NCBI RefSeq assembly: GCF_032878875.1
Contig: NZ_CP118157.1
Span: 1,674,001 to 1,738,000 of the forward strand
Direction of reading: 5' to 3'
DNA length: 64,000 nt
From: Microbacterium sp. AB
GTDB lineage: Bacteria > Actinomycetota > Actinomycetes > Actinomycetales > Microbacteriaceae
Made by a program: the position numbers and the translations under genes. The notes beneath the pieces were generated by a model, which worked only from the letters and a program-made list of their open reading frames with translations, was not told the origin of the DNA and ran no database searches. Shown piece after piece: positions 34,880 to 45,025 of this stretch (position 1 is its first letter; each line of letters begins with the position of its first letter).

Positions 34880-37449
34880 CAGAGGGCCTCCGCCTCGGCG
34901 AGGGCGATCCGGGTGACGGCGAACGCGTCGCCGTCCGCGATGTCGAGCTCGGCGATGCGCCCCACGGCCCGGAGATCGTCGGCGGCGAGGCGGAGCGCGG
35001 TCGCCTGTGCGGCCGGAGCGGTGATCGCCGCGTGGTCGACCGGCGTCTTCTGGGACGCCTTGGCCTCGGTCTTGGCGCGACGGATGCCGATGAGCGCCTC
35101 GCTGGCGGCGACGAGGACCGCGGGGTCGCCCCCCAGTCCGCTCGCCTCCGGCCATCCGGCGCGGTGGACCGAGCCCTCCTGGAACCAGGACCACGCCTCT
35201 TCTGTCGCATACACGACCACCGGCGCGAGGAGGCGCAGGAGCGTCGTCAGCGCGGTGCGCAGCGCGACGGCCGCCGAGTCCCCGGCGGGGCCGCCGGCGT
35301 AGGCGCGCTCCTTGACGAGCTCGAGGTAGTCGTCGCAGAACGTCCAGAAGAACGCCTCCGACACCTCCAGGGCCCGCGCATGGTCGTAGGCGTCGAGCGC
35401 CTTCGTCGCCTGGGCCACGACGTCGTCGAGCGTCGCGAGCATCGACAGGTCGAGCGCCTCGGTCACGGTCGCGCCCTCGGGCGCCTCGAAGCCCAGCACG
35501 AACTTCGCCGCGTTGAGCACCTTGATCGCCAGGCGCCGGCCGATCTTGATCTGCGTGGGGTTCTGCGGGTCGAACGCGGCGTCGGTGCCGAGGCGGCTGG
35601 AGGCCGCCCAGTATCGGACGGCGTCCGACCCGTGCTTCTCCAGGATGTCGGCGGGCGTGACGACGTTGCCCTTCGACTTCGACATCTTCTTGCGGTCGGG
35701 GTCGACGATGAAGCCCGAGATCGCCGCGTGCGCCCAGGGCGCGCGGTCGTCCTCGAGGGCGCTGCGCAGGAGCGTCGAGAAGAGCCACGTGCGGATGATG
35801 TCCTGGCCCTGCGGCCGCATGTCGAACGGCGCCACGAGATCCCAGAGCTCGGCGTCGCGCCGCCATCCGCCCGCGAGCTGCGGGGTGAGCGACGACGTGG
35901 CCCAGGTGTCGAAGACGTCCGTCTCGGCCTCGAAGCCGCCCGGGACGCCCCGCTGCTCGGCCGTGTATCCCGGGGGGACGTCGCTCGAGGGGTCGACGGG
36001 GAGGCTCGCGGCGTCCGGGACGATCACGCGCGCGTAGTCCCGCTCGCCGTCCTCGTCGAGCCCGTACCAGACCGGGATCGGCACGCCGAAGAAGCGCTGG
36101 CGCGACACGAGCCAGTCGCCCGTGAGGCCGTTCACCCAGTTCTCGTAGCGGACGCGCATGAACTCGGGGTGCCAGTCGATCCGCTGTCCGAGCTCGACGA
36201 GCGTCGTGCGCAGCTCGGCGTCGCGGGCGCCGTTGCGGATGTACCACTGGCGCGTCGAGACGATCTCGAGCGGGCGGTCGCCCTTCTCGAAGAACTTCAC
36301 GGGGTGCGTGAAGGGGGCCGAGACGCTCTCCAGCTCTCCCGACTCCTCCAGCAGCTCGACCATCCGCTTCTTCGCACTGAACACGGTCTTGCCCGCGAGC
36401 TCGGCGAAGGCGGCCTTGCCGGCATCCGATGCGATCGCCTCGGGCGCTTCGGCCACGACGCGTCCGTCCTTGCCGATGATCGTGCGGTTCGGCAGGTCGA
36501 GCTCGCGCCACCAGACGACGTCGGTCACATCGCCGAAGGTGCAGATCATGGCGATGCCGGAGCCCTTGTCGGGCTGCGCGAGCGGATGGGGCAGCACCGG
36601 CACCTCGACGCCGAACACCGGCGTCGTCACGGTCGAGTGGAAGTGCGGCTGGTAGCGCTCGTCGTCCGGGTGCGCGACGAGCGCGACGCACGCGGCGAGC
36701 AGCTCGGGGCGCGTCGTCTCGATCCGGATGTCGCCGGAGCCGTCCGTCTTGTGGAAGGCGAGCCGGTGGTAGGCGGCCTGCTGGTCGCGGTCCTCGAGCT
36801 CGGCCTGCGCGATCGCCGAGCGGAAGTCGACGTCCCACAGCGTCGGCGCGAGGCTCTGGTAGGCCTCGCCGCGCTCGAGGTTGTTCAGGAAGGCGAGCTG
36901 GCTCGTGCGGATCGTGTCGTCGGAGATCGTGCGGTAGGTCTGTGTCCAGTCGACGCTCAGGCCGAGCGTCCGCCAGAGATCCTCGAAGGTCTTCTCGTCC
37001 TCGACCGTGAGCCTCTCGCAGAGCTCGATGAAGTTGCGGCGGCTGATCGGCACCTGGTCGGCCGCCCTGATCGTCTTCGTCGTGCCCTCGAACGGCGGCG
37101 TGAAGCCGGGGTCGTAGGGGAGCGAGGGGTCGCAGCGGACGCCGTAGTAGTTCTGCACGCGTCGCTCGGTCGGCAGGCCGTTGTCGTCCCAGCCGATCGG
37201 GTAGAAGACCGTCTTGCCGCGCATGCGCTCGAAGCGCGTCTTCACATCGGTGTGCGTGTACGAGAACACGTGGCCGATGTGGAGGCTTCCGCTCGCCGTG
37301 GGCGGGGGGGTGTCGACGGAGAAGACGCCGCCGCGGCCGGAGGCCTTCGCCGCATCGCGGTCGAAGAGGTACGTGCCCTGCTGCTCCCAGGTCTCGCCCC
37401 ACTTCGCCTCGAGACCCTCGAGGGCGGGCTTGTCGGGAATCGCGGCCAT
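34879..37449 (-). CDS. valS: valyl-tRNA synthetase
   Basis: ValRS charges tRNA-Val. The 856-residue class I enzyme has the HIGH motif exactly as HIGH (SGSLHIGHVFS), the KMSKS motif (KKMSKSKGN), the editing domain between them and a C-terminal anticodon-binding region. The coiled-coil tail of many bacterial ValRS is short here. The ATG at 37449 follows AAGGAG. The longer frame to 37755 reads through the upstream palindromic repeat and is not coding. A TACACT -10 lies 65 bases upstream. No T-box is visible before this gene. Confidence 0.95.
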   Translation of the reverse strand: MAAIPDKPALEGLEAKWGETWEQQGTYLFDRDAAKASGRGGVFSVDTPPPTASGSLHIGHVFSYTHTDVKTRFERMRGKTVFYPIGWDDNGLPTERRVQNYYGVRCDPSLPYDPGFTPPFEGTTKTIRAADQVPISRRNFIELCERLTVEDEKTFEDLWRTLGLSVDWTQTYRTISDDTIRTSQLAFLNNLERGEAYQSLAPTLWDVDFRSAIAQAELEDRDQQAAYHRLAFHKTDGSGDIRIETTRPELLAACVALVAHPDDERYQPHFHSTVTTPVFGVEVPVLPHPLAQPDKGSGIAMICTFGDVTDVVWWRELDLPNRTIIGKDGRVVAEAPEAIASDAGKAAFAELAGKTVFSAKKRMVELLEESGELESVSAPFTHPVKFFEKGDRPLEIVSTRQWYIRNGARDAELRTTLVELGQRIDWHPEFMRVRYENWVNGLTGDWLVSRQRFFGVPIPVWYGLDEDGERDYARVIVPDAASLPVDPSSDVPPGYTAEQRGVPGGFEAETDVFDTWATSSLTPQLAGGWRRDAELWDLVAPFDMRPQGQDIIRTWLFSTLLRSALEDDRAPWAHAAISGFIVDPDRKKMSKSKGNVVTPADILEKHGSDAVRYWAASSRLGTDAAFDPQNPTQIKIGRRLAIKVLNAAKFVLGFEAPEGATVTEALDLSMLATLDDVVAQATKALDAYDHARALEVSEAFFWTFCDDYLELVKERAYAGGPAGDSAAVALRTALTTLLRLLAPVVVYATEEAWSWFQEGSVHRAGWPEASGLGGDPAVLVAASEALIGIRRAKTEAKASQKTPVDHAAITAPAAQATALRLAADDLRAVGRIAELDIADGDAFAVTRIALAEAEAL

Positions 37450-37513
37450 GGGGATCTCCTTGCGCGGTATGTGCGGCACGGTGTCTGCGTGCCTGAGTGT
37501 GGTGGCGGGTTCC

Positions 37514-37519
37514 AGTGTA
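37514..37519 (-). promoter_or_regulatory. candidate -10 box of valS
   Basis: TACACT reads on the minus strand about 65 bases before the valS ATG. A weak -35 (TCGACC) is about 17 bases further upstream. The palindromic repeat at 37592-37655 therefore lies upstream of the promoter, not in the leader. Confidence 0.4.
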
Positions 37520-37591
37520 GCCGGGAGGTCCCGAGGGTCGAGCGGAGCGGCACTCGGCAGGGCGCTCGGCAGGGCGCTCCGGCACCGACCG

Positions 37592-37655
37592 CCGGAGATC
37601 CCGCGAACGCCGGAGCGGTTCCCCGTATCTCGTCCGGCGTTCGCGGGATCTCCGG
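37592..37655. repeat. 64-bp palindromic repeat, copy 1 (perfect)
   Basis: A 23-bp perfect inverted repeat (37592-37614 and 37633-37655) has an 18-base loop. The arm begins CCGGAGATCCCGCGAACG. It sits in the divergent space between valS and the DUF559 gene. A second, nested hairpin (37650-37658 with 37662-37670) shares its right end. Confidence 0.9.
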
Positions 37656-37804
37656 TCCCCAGGACCGGAGGGCTTCGGGCCGGCGGCGGAAAACGCGGGT
37701 GCGATCCCCCGACGTCTCGTGCACAGCCGGCGATCGCGGCCGCGGATCTCCACATCTGCGACGTGAGGTCCCCGCAGCCCCGAACGGGCGGCGATCGTGG
37801 AGGA

Positions 37805-38632
37805 ATGGACCTGTTCTCGGCTCTGGCGACCCGCGACGGCGTTGCGCGCGTGCGGACCCTGCGGGCCGGCGGGGTGAGCGATCAACAGATCAGACGCGCC
37901 GCTCGGACCGGCGACGTCGTCCGTCCGCGTCGCGGATGGGTCGCGCGCGCCGACGCCGACGCCGCTCTCATCGCGGCGGCGGAGGTCGGGGTCGTCGTCA
38001 CCTGCATCTCTGAAGCCGCCCGGCTCGGACTCTGGACGATCGACGACGGCCTCTGGCACGTCGGCATCCGCTCCAACGGCAAACTGCTGCGGGAGACGTC
38101 GGCGCACGTGCACTGGGGCACGCCGGTCGTTCCGCGCCATCCGGACGATGTGGTCGATCCGGTCGAGAACGTCCTCGTGCTGGCGGCGGTGTGCCAGCCG
38201 TATGAGAACGCCCTCGCGATCTGGGAGTCGGCGTGGCGCAAGGGGAAGGTCGACATGGAGGTCCTCGCCGGCCTGGAACTGCCTCCCGCGGCGCGCAGGC
38301 TCGTGGCGGATGCGATGCCCTTCGCCGATTCCGGTGTCGAGACGCTCGTCGTGCCACGTCTCCGCTGGATGCGGCTGCCCCTGCGTCGGCAGTTCTGGAT
38401 CGCGGGCCACGCCGTCGACCTCCTGATCGGCGACCGGCTCGTGCTCCAGATCGACGGCGGCCACCATATCGGCGAACAGCGGGACTCCGACAACGAGCAC
38501 GACGCGCGCCTGCGGCTCATGGGCTACCACGTCATCCGCGTGAGCTACCGGCAGGTGCGATTCGACTGGGCCACGGTGCAGGAGCTCATCGTCCGCGCCG
38601 TGGCGCAGGGGCTTCACCGCGCACGGCCGTGA
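37805..38632 (+). CDS. DUF559-type endonuclease-like protein with N-terminal HTH-like domain
   Basis: The 275-residue product has an N-terminal helical domain ([29 protein letters not shown]) resembling the AbiEi/type IV antitoxin winged-helix start, shown here in two parts. The C-terminal domain is DUF559/Vsr-like and holds the PD-(D/E)XK-type core: HAVDLLIGDRLVLQIDGG followed by RLRLMGYHVIRVSY. Such proteins are common in actinobacteria and their function is unknown. A GGAGGA sequence lies directly against the ATG at 37805, so the start is uncertain. It is flanked on both sides by the 64-bp palindrome. Confidence 0.8.
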   Translation: MDLFSALATRDGVARVRTLRAGGVSDQQIRRAARTGDVVRPRRGWVARADADAALIAAAEVGVVVTCISEAARLGLWTIDDGLWHVGIRSNGKLLRETSAHVHWGTPVVPRHPDDVVDPVENVLVLAAVCQPYENALAIWESAWRKGKVDMEVLAGLELPPAARRLVADAMPFADSGVETLVVPRLRWMRLPLRRQFWIAGHAVDLLIGDRLVLQIDGGHHIGEQRDSDNEHDARLRLMGYHVIRVSYRQVRFDWATVQELIVRAVAQGLHRARP

Positions 38633-38675
38633 GGGAACCGCGCCTCCCGCGTCGAGCGGCGTCCGGCCGCGAACG

Positions 38676-38739
38676 CCGGACATTCCGCGAACGCCGGAGC
38701 GGTTCCCCGTATCTCGTCCGGTTTCCGCGGGATCTCCGG
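38676..38739. repeat. 64-bp palindromic repeat, copy 2
   Basis: It has the same geometry as copy 1 (23-18-23). The loop is identical to copy 1. The left arm differs at two positions and the right arm at three, so the stem is imperfect. It lies between the convergent DUF559 and pentapeptide genes. Confidence 0.88.
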
Positions 38740-38800
38740 TTCTGGGTCGGCGTCGATGGATGCGTTCGGGTGTCGTGGAACCAGCCACGGCGCACGGAGG

Positions 38801-39457
38801 CTAATCCCGCACCTGGATGCCGGTGGCCGTCGCGAAGGCGGGGGCGAGCATCCGCACCTGCTCCTCGGAGAGCGTCGTGCCGCGGAGGGCGAGCACGTCG
38901 AGATAGGCGAGCGCATCGAGACCGCGGAGGTCGACGTCGGACGCCCGCATGCCGCGCGGATCGACCTCGTCGGCGCGGGAGCCGTCGAACGCGACGCGCG
39001 TGAGCTGCGCCTGCGGCAGGTCGAGCGCGCGGATGGCGCTGCCGCCGATGAGGACGTCCTCCGCACGGGCGCCCGCGAGCGTCAGGTAGTCGATGCGGAG
39101 GTCTCGCAGCTCGAGCTCGGAGACCCGGGCGCCCGTGAGGTCGAGCGTGCCGATCCGCCCGCCGGCGATGCGGAGGCGGCGGATGGTCGTGTCGCGAGCG
39201 GAGATCGAGACCGCGCGGATGTCCGTGATCTCGACGTCGACGAGGGTCGCGCCCCGCAGCGCGAGCGCGTGCACCGACGGCGACGGGATGCGGCACTCCT
39301 CGAGAGAAGCGTGCTCGAGGTCGACGTCGCCCGCCAGGCCGACGACCCGCGCCCGCCGCAGATCCGCCGAGCGGCGCGCGGACGCGTCCTCGAGCTCCGA
39401 CGGCAGATCGGGCGCGCCGATCCGCGGCGCGATGGGATGCGTCTGCTGTCTGGCCAT
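38801..39457 (-). CDS. pentapeptide-repeat protein
   Basis: The 218-residue product contains runs of A(D/N)LXX-type five-residue units (ISARDTTIRRLRIAGG, LDLTGARVSELELRDL), which fold as a right-handed quadrilateral beta helix. Pentapeptide proteins include DNA mimics that protect gyrase, but most have no known role; no function can be assigned. The start at 39457 begins MARQQTHPIAPRIG. The frame extends to 39763 only through the third palindromic repeat. It lies between the convergent DUF559 gene and the divergent ileS T-box. Confidence 0.82.
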   Translation of the reverse strand: MARQQTHPIAPRIGAPDLPSELEDASARRSADLRRARVVGLAGDVDLEHASLEECRIPSPSVHALALRGATLVDVEITDIRAVSISARDTTIRRLRIAGGRIGTLDLTGARVSELELRDLRIDYLTLAGARAEDVLIGGSAIRALDLPQAQLTRVAFDGSRADEVDPRGMRASDVDLRGLDALAYLDVLALRGTTLSEEQVRMLAPAFATATGIQVRD

Positions 39458-39502
39458 GCTCCGACTGTACGGTCGCGGTCGGACGCCCCCGCGTCCCGAG
39501 CG

Positions 39503-39566
39503 CCGGAGATCCCTCGAACGCCGGATCGACGCCGCGGAACCCCTCCGGCGTCGGCGGGATCTCCGG
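39503..39566. repeat. 64-bp palindromic repeat, copy 3
   Basis: The 23-18-23 geometry is kept. The arms are CCGGAGATCCCTCGAACG... and its partner with a few mismatches, and the loop differs from copies 1 and 2. It lies in the divergent space between the pentapeptide gene and ileS, upstream of the T-box promoter. Confidence 0.85.
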
Positions 39567-39628
39567 TCCTCGGCGCTGCAGTTGCCCGAACGCCCGGCGC
39601 TCCGCACGCGCGCGGCGCGGCATCGCGA

Positions 39629-39838
39629 TAGCATGGACGCATCGGCATCGATCCGGCCATCACCGGGGAGCCCGCGGAAGAACGGGAACGCAAGGACCCC
39701 ATTAGAACCGCGCGGGGCAGGCCCGTCACAGCCGCTGTGAGAGTGGCGTCGTCGACGACGCAACGCGGGGTGGTACCGCGGCCCCTGTCGTACGAACGGC
39801 AGGGCGTCGTCCTCGCAGTCCCTATGGAACTGCTGGAG
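39629..39838 (+). promoter_or_regulatory. ileS T-box riboswitch (translational, ultrashort Stem I) with promoter
   Basis: A -10-like TAGCAT (39629-39634) precedes the leader. Stem I is very short: CCGG (39653-39656) and CCGG (39663-39666) enclose a loop with the Ile specifier ATC (39659-39661). The T-box core CGGGGTGGTACCGCGG lies at 39766-39781, with the bulge that pairs with the uncharged tRNA end. GCAGT (39815-39819) and ACTGC (39829-39833) can pair next to the Shine-Dalgarno, and no terminator is present. This fits translational control of ileS by tRNA-Ile(GAT), as known for actinobacteria. Confidence 0.92.
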
Positions 39839-39842
39839 TGAG

Positions 39843-42800
39843 ATGACCTACCCGAAGTCCTCGTTCGGCCCCGCGGCCGAGACGACCCCCGTCGTGCCGA
39901 GCCCCCGCTTCCCGCAGATCGAGCGGGAGATCCTCGACTTCTGGGCGGCGGACGACACCTTCCGCGCGTCGATCGCGCAGCGCGAGGGGGCCGACGAGTG
40001 GGTGTTCTACGACGGCCCGCCGTTCGCCAACGGCCTGCCCCACTACGGCCACCTCCTCACGGGCTACGCGAAGGACCTCTTCCCGCGGTTCCAGACCATG
40101 CGCGGGAAGAAGGTCGACCGCGTCTTCGGATGGGACACGCACGGGCTTCCCGCCGAGCTCGAGGCCATGAAGCAGCTCGGGATCACGGAGAAGGACGAGA
40201 TCCTCGAGATGGGGATCGACGCCTTCAACGCCAAGGCGCGCGAGTCGGTGCTCGCCTACACGCGCGAGTGGGAGGACTACGTCACGCGCCAGGCGCGCTG
40301 GGTCGACTTCGAGCGCGGATACAAGACGCTCGACCCGACCTTCATGGAGAGCGTGCTGTGGGCGTTCTCGTCGCTCTACGACAAGGGGCTCGCGTACGAG
40401 GGGTACCGCGTGCTGCCGTACTGCTGGCGGGACCAGACGCCGCTGTCGAACCACGAGCTGCGGATGGACGACGACGTCTACAAGCTGCGCCAGGACCCGT
40501 CCGTCACGGTGACGTTCCCGCTCGTGGGCGCGAAGGCGGAGGCTCTGGGCCTCACGGGCGTCCGCGCGCTCGCGTGGACGACGACGCCCTGGACGCTGCC
40601 GACCAACCTCGCCCTCGCCGTCGGGCCCGCGATCGAGTACGCGGTGCTGCCGGCGGGCCCGGCGGGGGCGGCCGACGTCCACCGGGCGCCCGACGGCGCC
40701 GCCGACGACCTCCTCGAGGCGTCGTCGCACAGCTACCTGCTCGCCGCCGATCTCGTGGCCGGCCACGCCAAGGACCTCGGCTACGCCTCGGCCGAGGCGG
40801 CGCATGCGGCGATCGAGCGCACCGTGCGCGGCGCCGAGCTCGCGGACGTGGCGTACGACCGGCTCTTCGACTACTACGCCGACGCCGAGGCGTGGGGCAC
40901 GCAGGACGCGTGGCGCATCCTCGTCGACGACTACGTCACCACGACCGACGGCACCGGCATCGTGCACCAGGCTCCGGCGTACGGCGAGGACGACAAGCGC
41001 CTCGCCGACGCGGCGGGCATCCCGACCATCGTGAGCCTCGGAGACGACGGCCGCTTCCTGCCGCAGGTGTCGGACGTCGCGGGCGAGCTGTGGCTCGACG
41101 CGAACCGTCCGCTCATCCGGTCGCTGCGCCAGGCCGGCCGGCTGCTGCGCGAGGCGAGCTACGAGCACTCCTACCCGCACTGCTGGCGGTGCCGGAACCC
41201 CCTCATCTACAAGGCGGTGTCGAGCTGGTTCGTCCGTGTCACCGACATCAAGGACCGCCTCGTCGAGCTCAACGAGCAGATCACGTGGGCGCCCGAGAAC
41301 GTCAAGCACGGACAGTTCGGCAAATGGGTCGAGGGTGCTCGCGACTGGTCGGTCAGCCGCAACCGCTTCTGGGGCTCGCCGATCCCGGTGTGGAAGTCGG
41401 ACGATCCGGAGCACCCGCGCGTGGACGTGTACGGCTCTCTCGCCGAGATCGAGCGCGACTTCGGGCGGTTGCCGCGCAACGAGCGGGGGGATGTCGACCT
41501 GCACCGCCCGTACATCGACGAGCTCACGCGTCCCAACCCGGACGACCCGACGGGGCGGAGCACGATGCGCCGCATCGAGGACGTCTTCGACGTCTGGTTC
41601 GACTCCGGCTCGATGCCGTTCGCGCAGGTGCACTACCCGTTCGAGAACAAGGACTGGTTCGAGTCGCACGCGCCGGCCGACTTCATCGTCGAGTACATCG
41701 GGCAGACGCGCGGATGGTTCTACGTCATGCACGTGCTGTCGGGCGCGCTCTTCGACCGCCCGGCGTTCACGGGCGTCTCGTGCCACGGCATCGTGCTCGG
41801 CAGCGACGGGCAGAAGATGTCGAAGTCGCTGCGCAACTACCCCGACGTGTCGGAGGTGCTTGAGCGCGACGGATCGGACGCGATGCGCTGGTTCCTCATG
41901 GCGTCGAGCGTGCTGCGCGGCGGGAACCTCGTCGTGACCGAGGAGGGCATCCGCGCGGGCGTGCGCGAGTTCCTGCTGCCGCTGTGGAACTCGTGGTACT
42001 TCTTCGCGACGTATGCGAACGCGGCGCGCGCCGCGGGCCCGGGCGGTGCGGACGGCGCGGGCTACGAGGCCCGCCGGTCGACGACGTCGACGGATGTGCT
42101 CGACCGGTACATCCTCGCGCTCACGGGGGATCTCGTGCGCGACGTCGCCTCCGACCTCGAGCAGCTGGACTCCACGACGGCATCGGCGCGGCTGCGCGAC
42201 TTCGCCGAGGTGCTCACGAACTGGTACATCCGCCGGTCGCGTGACCGCTTCTGGCAGGGGGTCTCGGAGGATCCGAGGAGCCGCGAGGCGTTCGACACGC
42301 TCTACACGGTGCTCGAGACGCTCACGCGCGTCGCGGCCCCCCTCATCCCGCTCGTGGCCGAGCGCGTGTGGCAGGGGCTCACGGGCGGCCGCAGCGTGCA
42401 TCTGGAGGACTGGCCGGACGCTGCGGAGTTCGCGGACGCCGCGGACATCCGTGCCGCCATGGACGCCGTCCGCGAGACGTCGAGCGTCGCGAACGCGCTC
42501 CGCAAGAAGGAGGGTCTGCGCGTCCGGCTTCCGCTCGCGAGGCTCACGGTCGTCACGGAGGGTGCGGACGGCCTCGCGCGGTTCGATGACATCCTGCGGG
42601 ACGAGCTGAACGTCAAGGCCGTCGAGCTCGTGGAGCTCTCGGAAGGCACGGCGGAGGTGTACGGCATCTCGCACCGTCTCACGGTGAACGCCCGCGCGGC
42701 GGGCCCCCGCCTCGGCAAGCAGGTGCAGCAGGTCATCGGGGCGGCGAGGTCGGGCGACTGGTCGGAGGTCGACGGCGTCGTCACGGCCGGGGGCATCGTG

Positions 42801-43223
42801 CTCGAGCCGGGCGAGTTCGACCTCGCCCTCGACACGTCGGGTCGTTCCGAGGGCGAGGCGATCGCCACCCTCCCGTCGGGCGGGTTCCTGCTGCTCGACA
42901 CCACGACGACGCCCGAGCTCGAGGCCGAGGGGCTGGCACGCGACGTCATCCGCGCCGTGCAGGACACGCGCAAGGCCGCGGGCTTCGAGGTGAGCGACCG
43001 CATCCGCCTGCAGCTCGCCTTCGCGGACGCCTCGGATGCGGCGTCCGTCCGGACGGCGTGGGATGTCGCGGACGTCGCGGGGGAGACCCTCGCCGTCGAG
43101 CACGTCGTCCTCGACGGGACCGGGACGGAGCCGGCCGAGCGCACCGTTACGGTGCCGGCCGGGACATATGCGAACGCCGGCGATCTCGTGATCGCCGTCT
43201 CACGGGTGGGAGGCGCCGCATGA
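39843..43223 (+). CDS. ileS: isoleucyl-tRNA synthetase
   Basis: IleRS charges tRNA-Ile and edits valine. The 1126-residue length marks the long IleRS type rather than the roughly 940-residue E. coli type. The HIGH motif reads HYGH ([15 protein letters not shown]) and KMSKS reads [11 protein letters not shown]. The editing domain lies between, and a large C-terminal anticodon-binding region follows. It lacks the zinc-binding cysteines at the C-terminus seen in the E. coli type. Expression is controlled by the T-box upstream. Its stop overlaps the folC start in ATGA. Confidence 0.95.
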   Translation: MTYPKSSFGPAAETTPVVPSPRFPQIEREILDFWAADDTFRASIAQREGADEWVFYDGPPFANGLPHYGHLLTGYAKDLFPRFQTMRGKKVDRVFGWDTHGLPAELEAMKQLGITEKDEILEMGIDAFNAKARESVLAYTREWEDYVTRQARWVDFERGYKTLDPTFMESVLWAFSSLYDKGLAYEGYRVLPYCWRDQTPLSNHELRMDDDVYKLRQDPSVTVTFPLVGAKAEALGLTGVRALAWTTTPWTLPTNLALAVGPAIEYAVLPAGPAGAADVHRAPDGAADDLLEASSHSYLLAADLVAGHAKDLGYASAEAAHAAIERTVRGAELADVAYDRLFDYYADAEAWGTQDAWRILVDDYVTTTDGTGIVHQAPAYGEDDKRLADAAGIPTIVSLGDDGRFLPQVSDVAGELWLDANRPLIRSLRQAGRLLREASYEHSYPHCWRCRNPLIYKAVSSWFVRVTDIKDRLVELNEQITWAPENVKHGQFGKWVEGARDWSVSRNRFWGSPIPVWKSDDPEHPRVDVYGSLAEIERDFGRLPRNERGDVDLHRPYIDELTRPNPDDPTGRSTMRRIEDVFDVWFDSGSMPFAQVHYPFENKDWFESHAPADFIVEYIGQTRGWFYVMHVLSGALFDRPAFTGVSCHGIVLGSDGQKMSKSLRNYPDVSEVLERDGSDAMRWFLMASSVLRGGNLVVTEEGIRAGVREFLLPLWNSWYFFATYANAARAAGPGGADGAGYEARRSTTSTDVLDRYILALTGDLVRDVASDLEQLDSTTASARLRDFAEVLTNWYIRRSRDRFWQGVSEDPRSREAFDTLYTVLETLTRVAAPLIPLVAERVWQGLTGGRSVHLEDWPDAAEFADAADIRAAMDAVRETSSVANALRKKEGLRVRLPLARLTVVTEGADGLARFDDILRDELNVKAVELVELSEGTAEVYGISHRLTVNARAAGPRLGKQVQQVIGAARSGDWSEVDGVVTAGGIVLEPGEFDLALDTSGRSEGEAIATLPSGGFLLLDTTTTPELEAEGLARDVIRAVQDTRKAAGFEVSDRIRLQLAFADASDAASVRTAWDVADVAGETLAVEHVVLDGTGTEPAERTVTVPAGTYANAGDLVIAVSRVGGAA

Positions 43224-44578
43224 GCGCACGCGACAGGGAACGCGCGGACGCCGTCTACGATGCGCTGCTGGGGCGGGCGGGGGAGCAGTGGGTGCAGCCG
43301 CGCGTGGAGCGCACGCGGCGCATCCTCGAGCTCCTCGCCGATCCGCAGCGCACGTACCGCGTCGTGCACATCACGGGGACGAACGGGAAGACCTCGACGG
43401 CGCGCATCGTCGAGAGCCTCGTGCGGGCGCACGGTCTGCGCACGGGCCTGTTCACGAGCCCGCATCTGACGAGGTTCACCGAGCGCATCCTCATCGACGG
43501 CGAGCCGATCTCCGACGCCGCCGTCGCCGACGCCTGGGACGAGATCGCTCCGTTCGTCACGCTCGTCGACGCGGAGCTCGCGGCGGAGGGCGACGCGTCG
43601 CTGACGTTCTTCGAGCTGCTGACGGTGCTCGCCTTCGTCGCGTGCGCGGACGCCCCGGTCGACGTGCTCGTCCTCGAGGTCGGGATGGGCGGCAGCTGGG
43701 ACTCGACGAACACCGCGGACGGCGACGTCGCGGTGTTCGCCCCCATCGACGTCGATCACGTGAATCGTCTCGGCGCGACCGTGCCGGAGATCGCCGAGGT
43801 AAAGGCGGGGATCATCAAGCAGGGCGCGGCCGTCGTCTCGGCGGCCCAGCGTCCCGAGGTCGAGGCGATCATCCGCCGGGTCGCGGCCGAGCGGAACGCC
43901 ACGGCCGTGTTCGAGGGGCAGGACTTCGCGCTCACGGACGATCGCCTCGCGGTCGGCGGCCAGCTGATCTCGGTGAGGGGGCTCGCCGGCGCGTACGACG
44001 AGGAGTACCTGCCGCTCTACGGGCGTCATCAGGGCGAGAACGCCGCGCTCGCGATCGCCGCCGTCGAGGCGCTCATCGGGGCGGGCGCCCAGCGGATCGC
44101 CGGCTCCGTCCTCACCGACGGGCTGCAGCAGGTGACCTCGCCCGGGCGTCTGCAGCTGGTGGGGGTCGAGCCGACCGTGCTCGTCGACGCCGCGCACAAC
44201 CCGCACGGCGCGCGCGCCCTGGCCGCGGCGCTTCGGGAGGCGTTCGACTTCGACGAGTGGGGCGTGGTGCTCGGGGTGCTGAGCGACAAGGACGCCGCGG
44301 GGATCGTCGCGGAGCTGTCACCGGTGGCGACGCACGTCTTCGCCACCGCGCCGGCGTCGGACCGCGGGGGAGACCCCGACCGGCTCGCCGACCTGGTGGA
44401 GGCGGCGGGACTGCGCGTGACGGTGCATCCCGGCATCGACGACGCGGCCGATGCCGCACGCGACTGGGCGCGGTCGGGCGAGCGACGGGCCGTCGTCGTC
44501 GCCGGATCGGTCGTGCTCGCGGGCGAGGCCGTCGTGCTCGCCGAGGAGGAGGAGTGGAAGCCGGTGGGCGAGCGATGA
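43220..44578 (+). CDS. folC: dihydrofolate synthase / folylpolyglutamate synthase
   Basis: FolC adds glutamate to dihydropteroate and to folates, with ATP. The 452-residue product has the P-loop [10 protein letters not shown] near residue 53, the conserved [11 protein letters not shown] and the magnesium/ligand region [13 protein letters not shown]. The C-terminal Mur-ligase domain has [12 protein letters not shown]. It is in a tight overlapping cluster, ileS-folC-DUF4233, where folC and the next gene also overlap by four bases. This order is common in actinobacteria. Confidence 0.94.
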   Translation: MSARDRERADAVYDALLGRAGEQWVQPRVERTRRILELLADPQRTYRVVHITGTNGKTSTARIVESLVRAHGLRTGLFTSPHLTRFTERILIDGEPISDAAVADAWDEIAPFVTLVDAELAAEGDASLTFFELLTVLAFVACADAPVDVLVLEVGMGGSWDSTNTADGDVAVFAPIDVDHVNRLGATVPEIAEVKAGIIKQGAAVVSAAQRPEVEAIIRRVAAERNATAVFEGQDFALTDDRLAVGGQLISVRGLAGAYDEEYLPLYGRHQGENAALAIAAVEALIGAGAQRIAGSVLTDGLQQVTSPGRLQLVGVEPTVLVDAAHNPHGARALAAALREAFDFDEWGVVLGVLSDKDAAGIVAELSPVATHVFATAPASDRGGDPDRLADLVEAAGLRVTVHPGIDDAADAARDWARSGERRAVVVAGSVVLAGEAVVLAEEEEWKPVGER

Positions 44579-44979
44579 GCGACGCTGCGCCCTCGCCGGG
44601 CCGGCCCCGGTACCGGACGCTGCCGGAGAAGATCGGCTCCGTGGTCCTCGGCTTCGAGTCGATCGTCGTCTTCCTCGCGGGGCTGTCCGTCTTCGGTCTG
44701 CGCGCGCTGCCCGAGCAGGTCGCGCCGTGGTGGGGCGTCGTCGCCGGCGCCATCGTCGCCGTGCTCATGATCGTCACGAGCGGACTGCTGCGCTATCGCT
44801 GGGCGTTCGCGGTGGGATGGGCGCTGCAGGCCGTGACGGCGCTGGGCGCCGTCTTCGTCCCGGCGATCCTCGTCGTGACCCTCGTGTTCGGCGGCATGTG
44901 GGCGTATGCGACGATCGGAGGGGCGCGGATCGAGCGGCGCGTCTCGGCGCAGCGCGCCGCGGGCGCCGCGTCCGATTGA
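44575..44979 (+). CDS. DUF4233 membrane protein
   Basis: The 134-residue protein has a short cytoplasmic N-terminus (RYRTLPEKIGSVVLGFE) and four hydrophobic helices, then a basic tail. It matches DUF4233, a small actinobacterial membrane family always found after folC and before ndk. Its function is unknown. It overlaps the folC stop by four bases. The context suggests a constitutive housekeeping role, which is an inference from conserved order. Confidence 0.85.
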   Translation: MSDAAPSPGRPRYRTLPEKIGSVVLGFESIVVFLAGLSVFGLRALPEQVAPWWGVVAGAIVAVLMIVTSGLLRYRWAFAVGWALQAVTALGAVFVPAILVVTLVFGGMWAYATIGGARIERRVSAQRAAGAASD

Positions 44980-45025
44980 CCCCACGATCGCGCAGACCCC
45001 CGCCCTCCCACAGAAAGGCAGTTCC

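Noticed and set aside
34597..38788. Very long frames on both strands around valS (1138 and 1378 residues)
   Set aside because: They are shadows of valS with low-complexity Arg/Pro/Ala content, and pass through the palindromic repeats.
37592..39566. The palindromic repeats as a CRISPR array
   Set aside because: The units are separated by whole genes and are perfect or near-perfect palindromes without regular short spacers.
39822..43103. A 1093-residue minus-strand frame opposite ileS
   Set aside because: It is Arg/Val/Leu/His-rich antisense of ileS with no recognisable domain.
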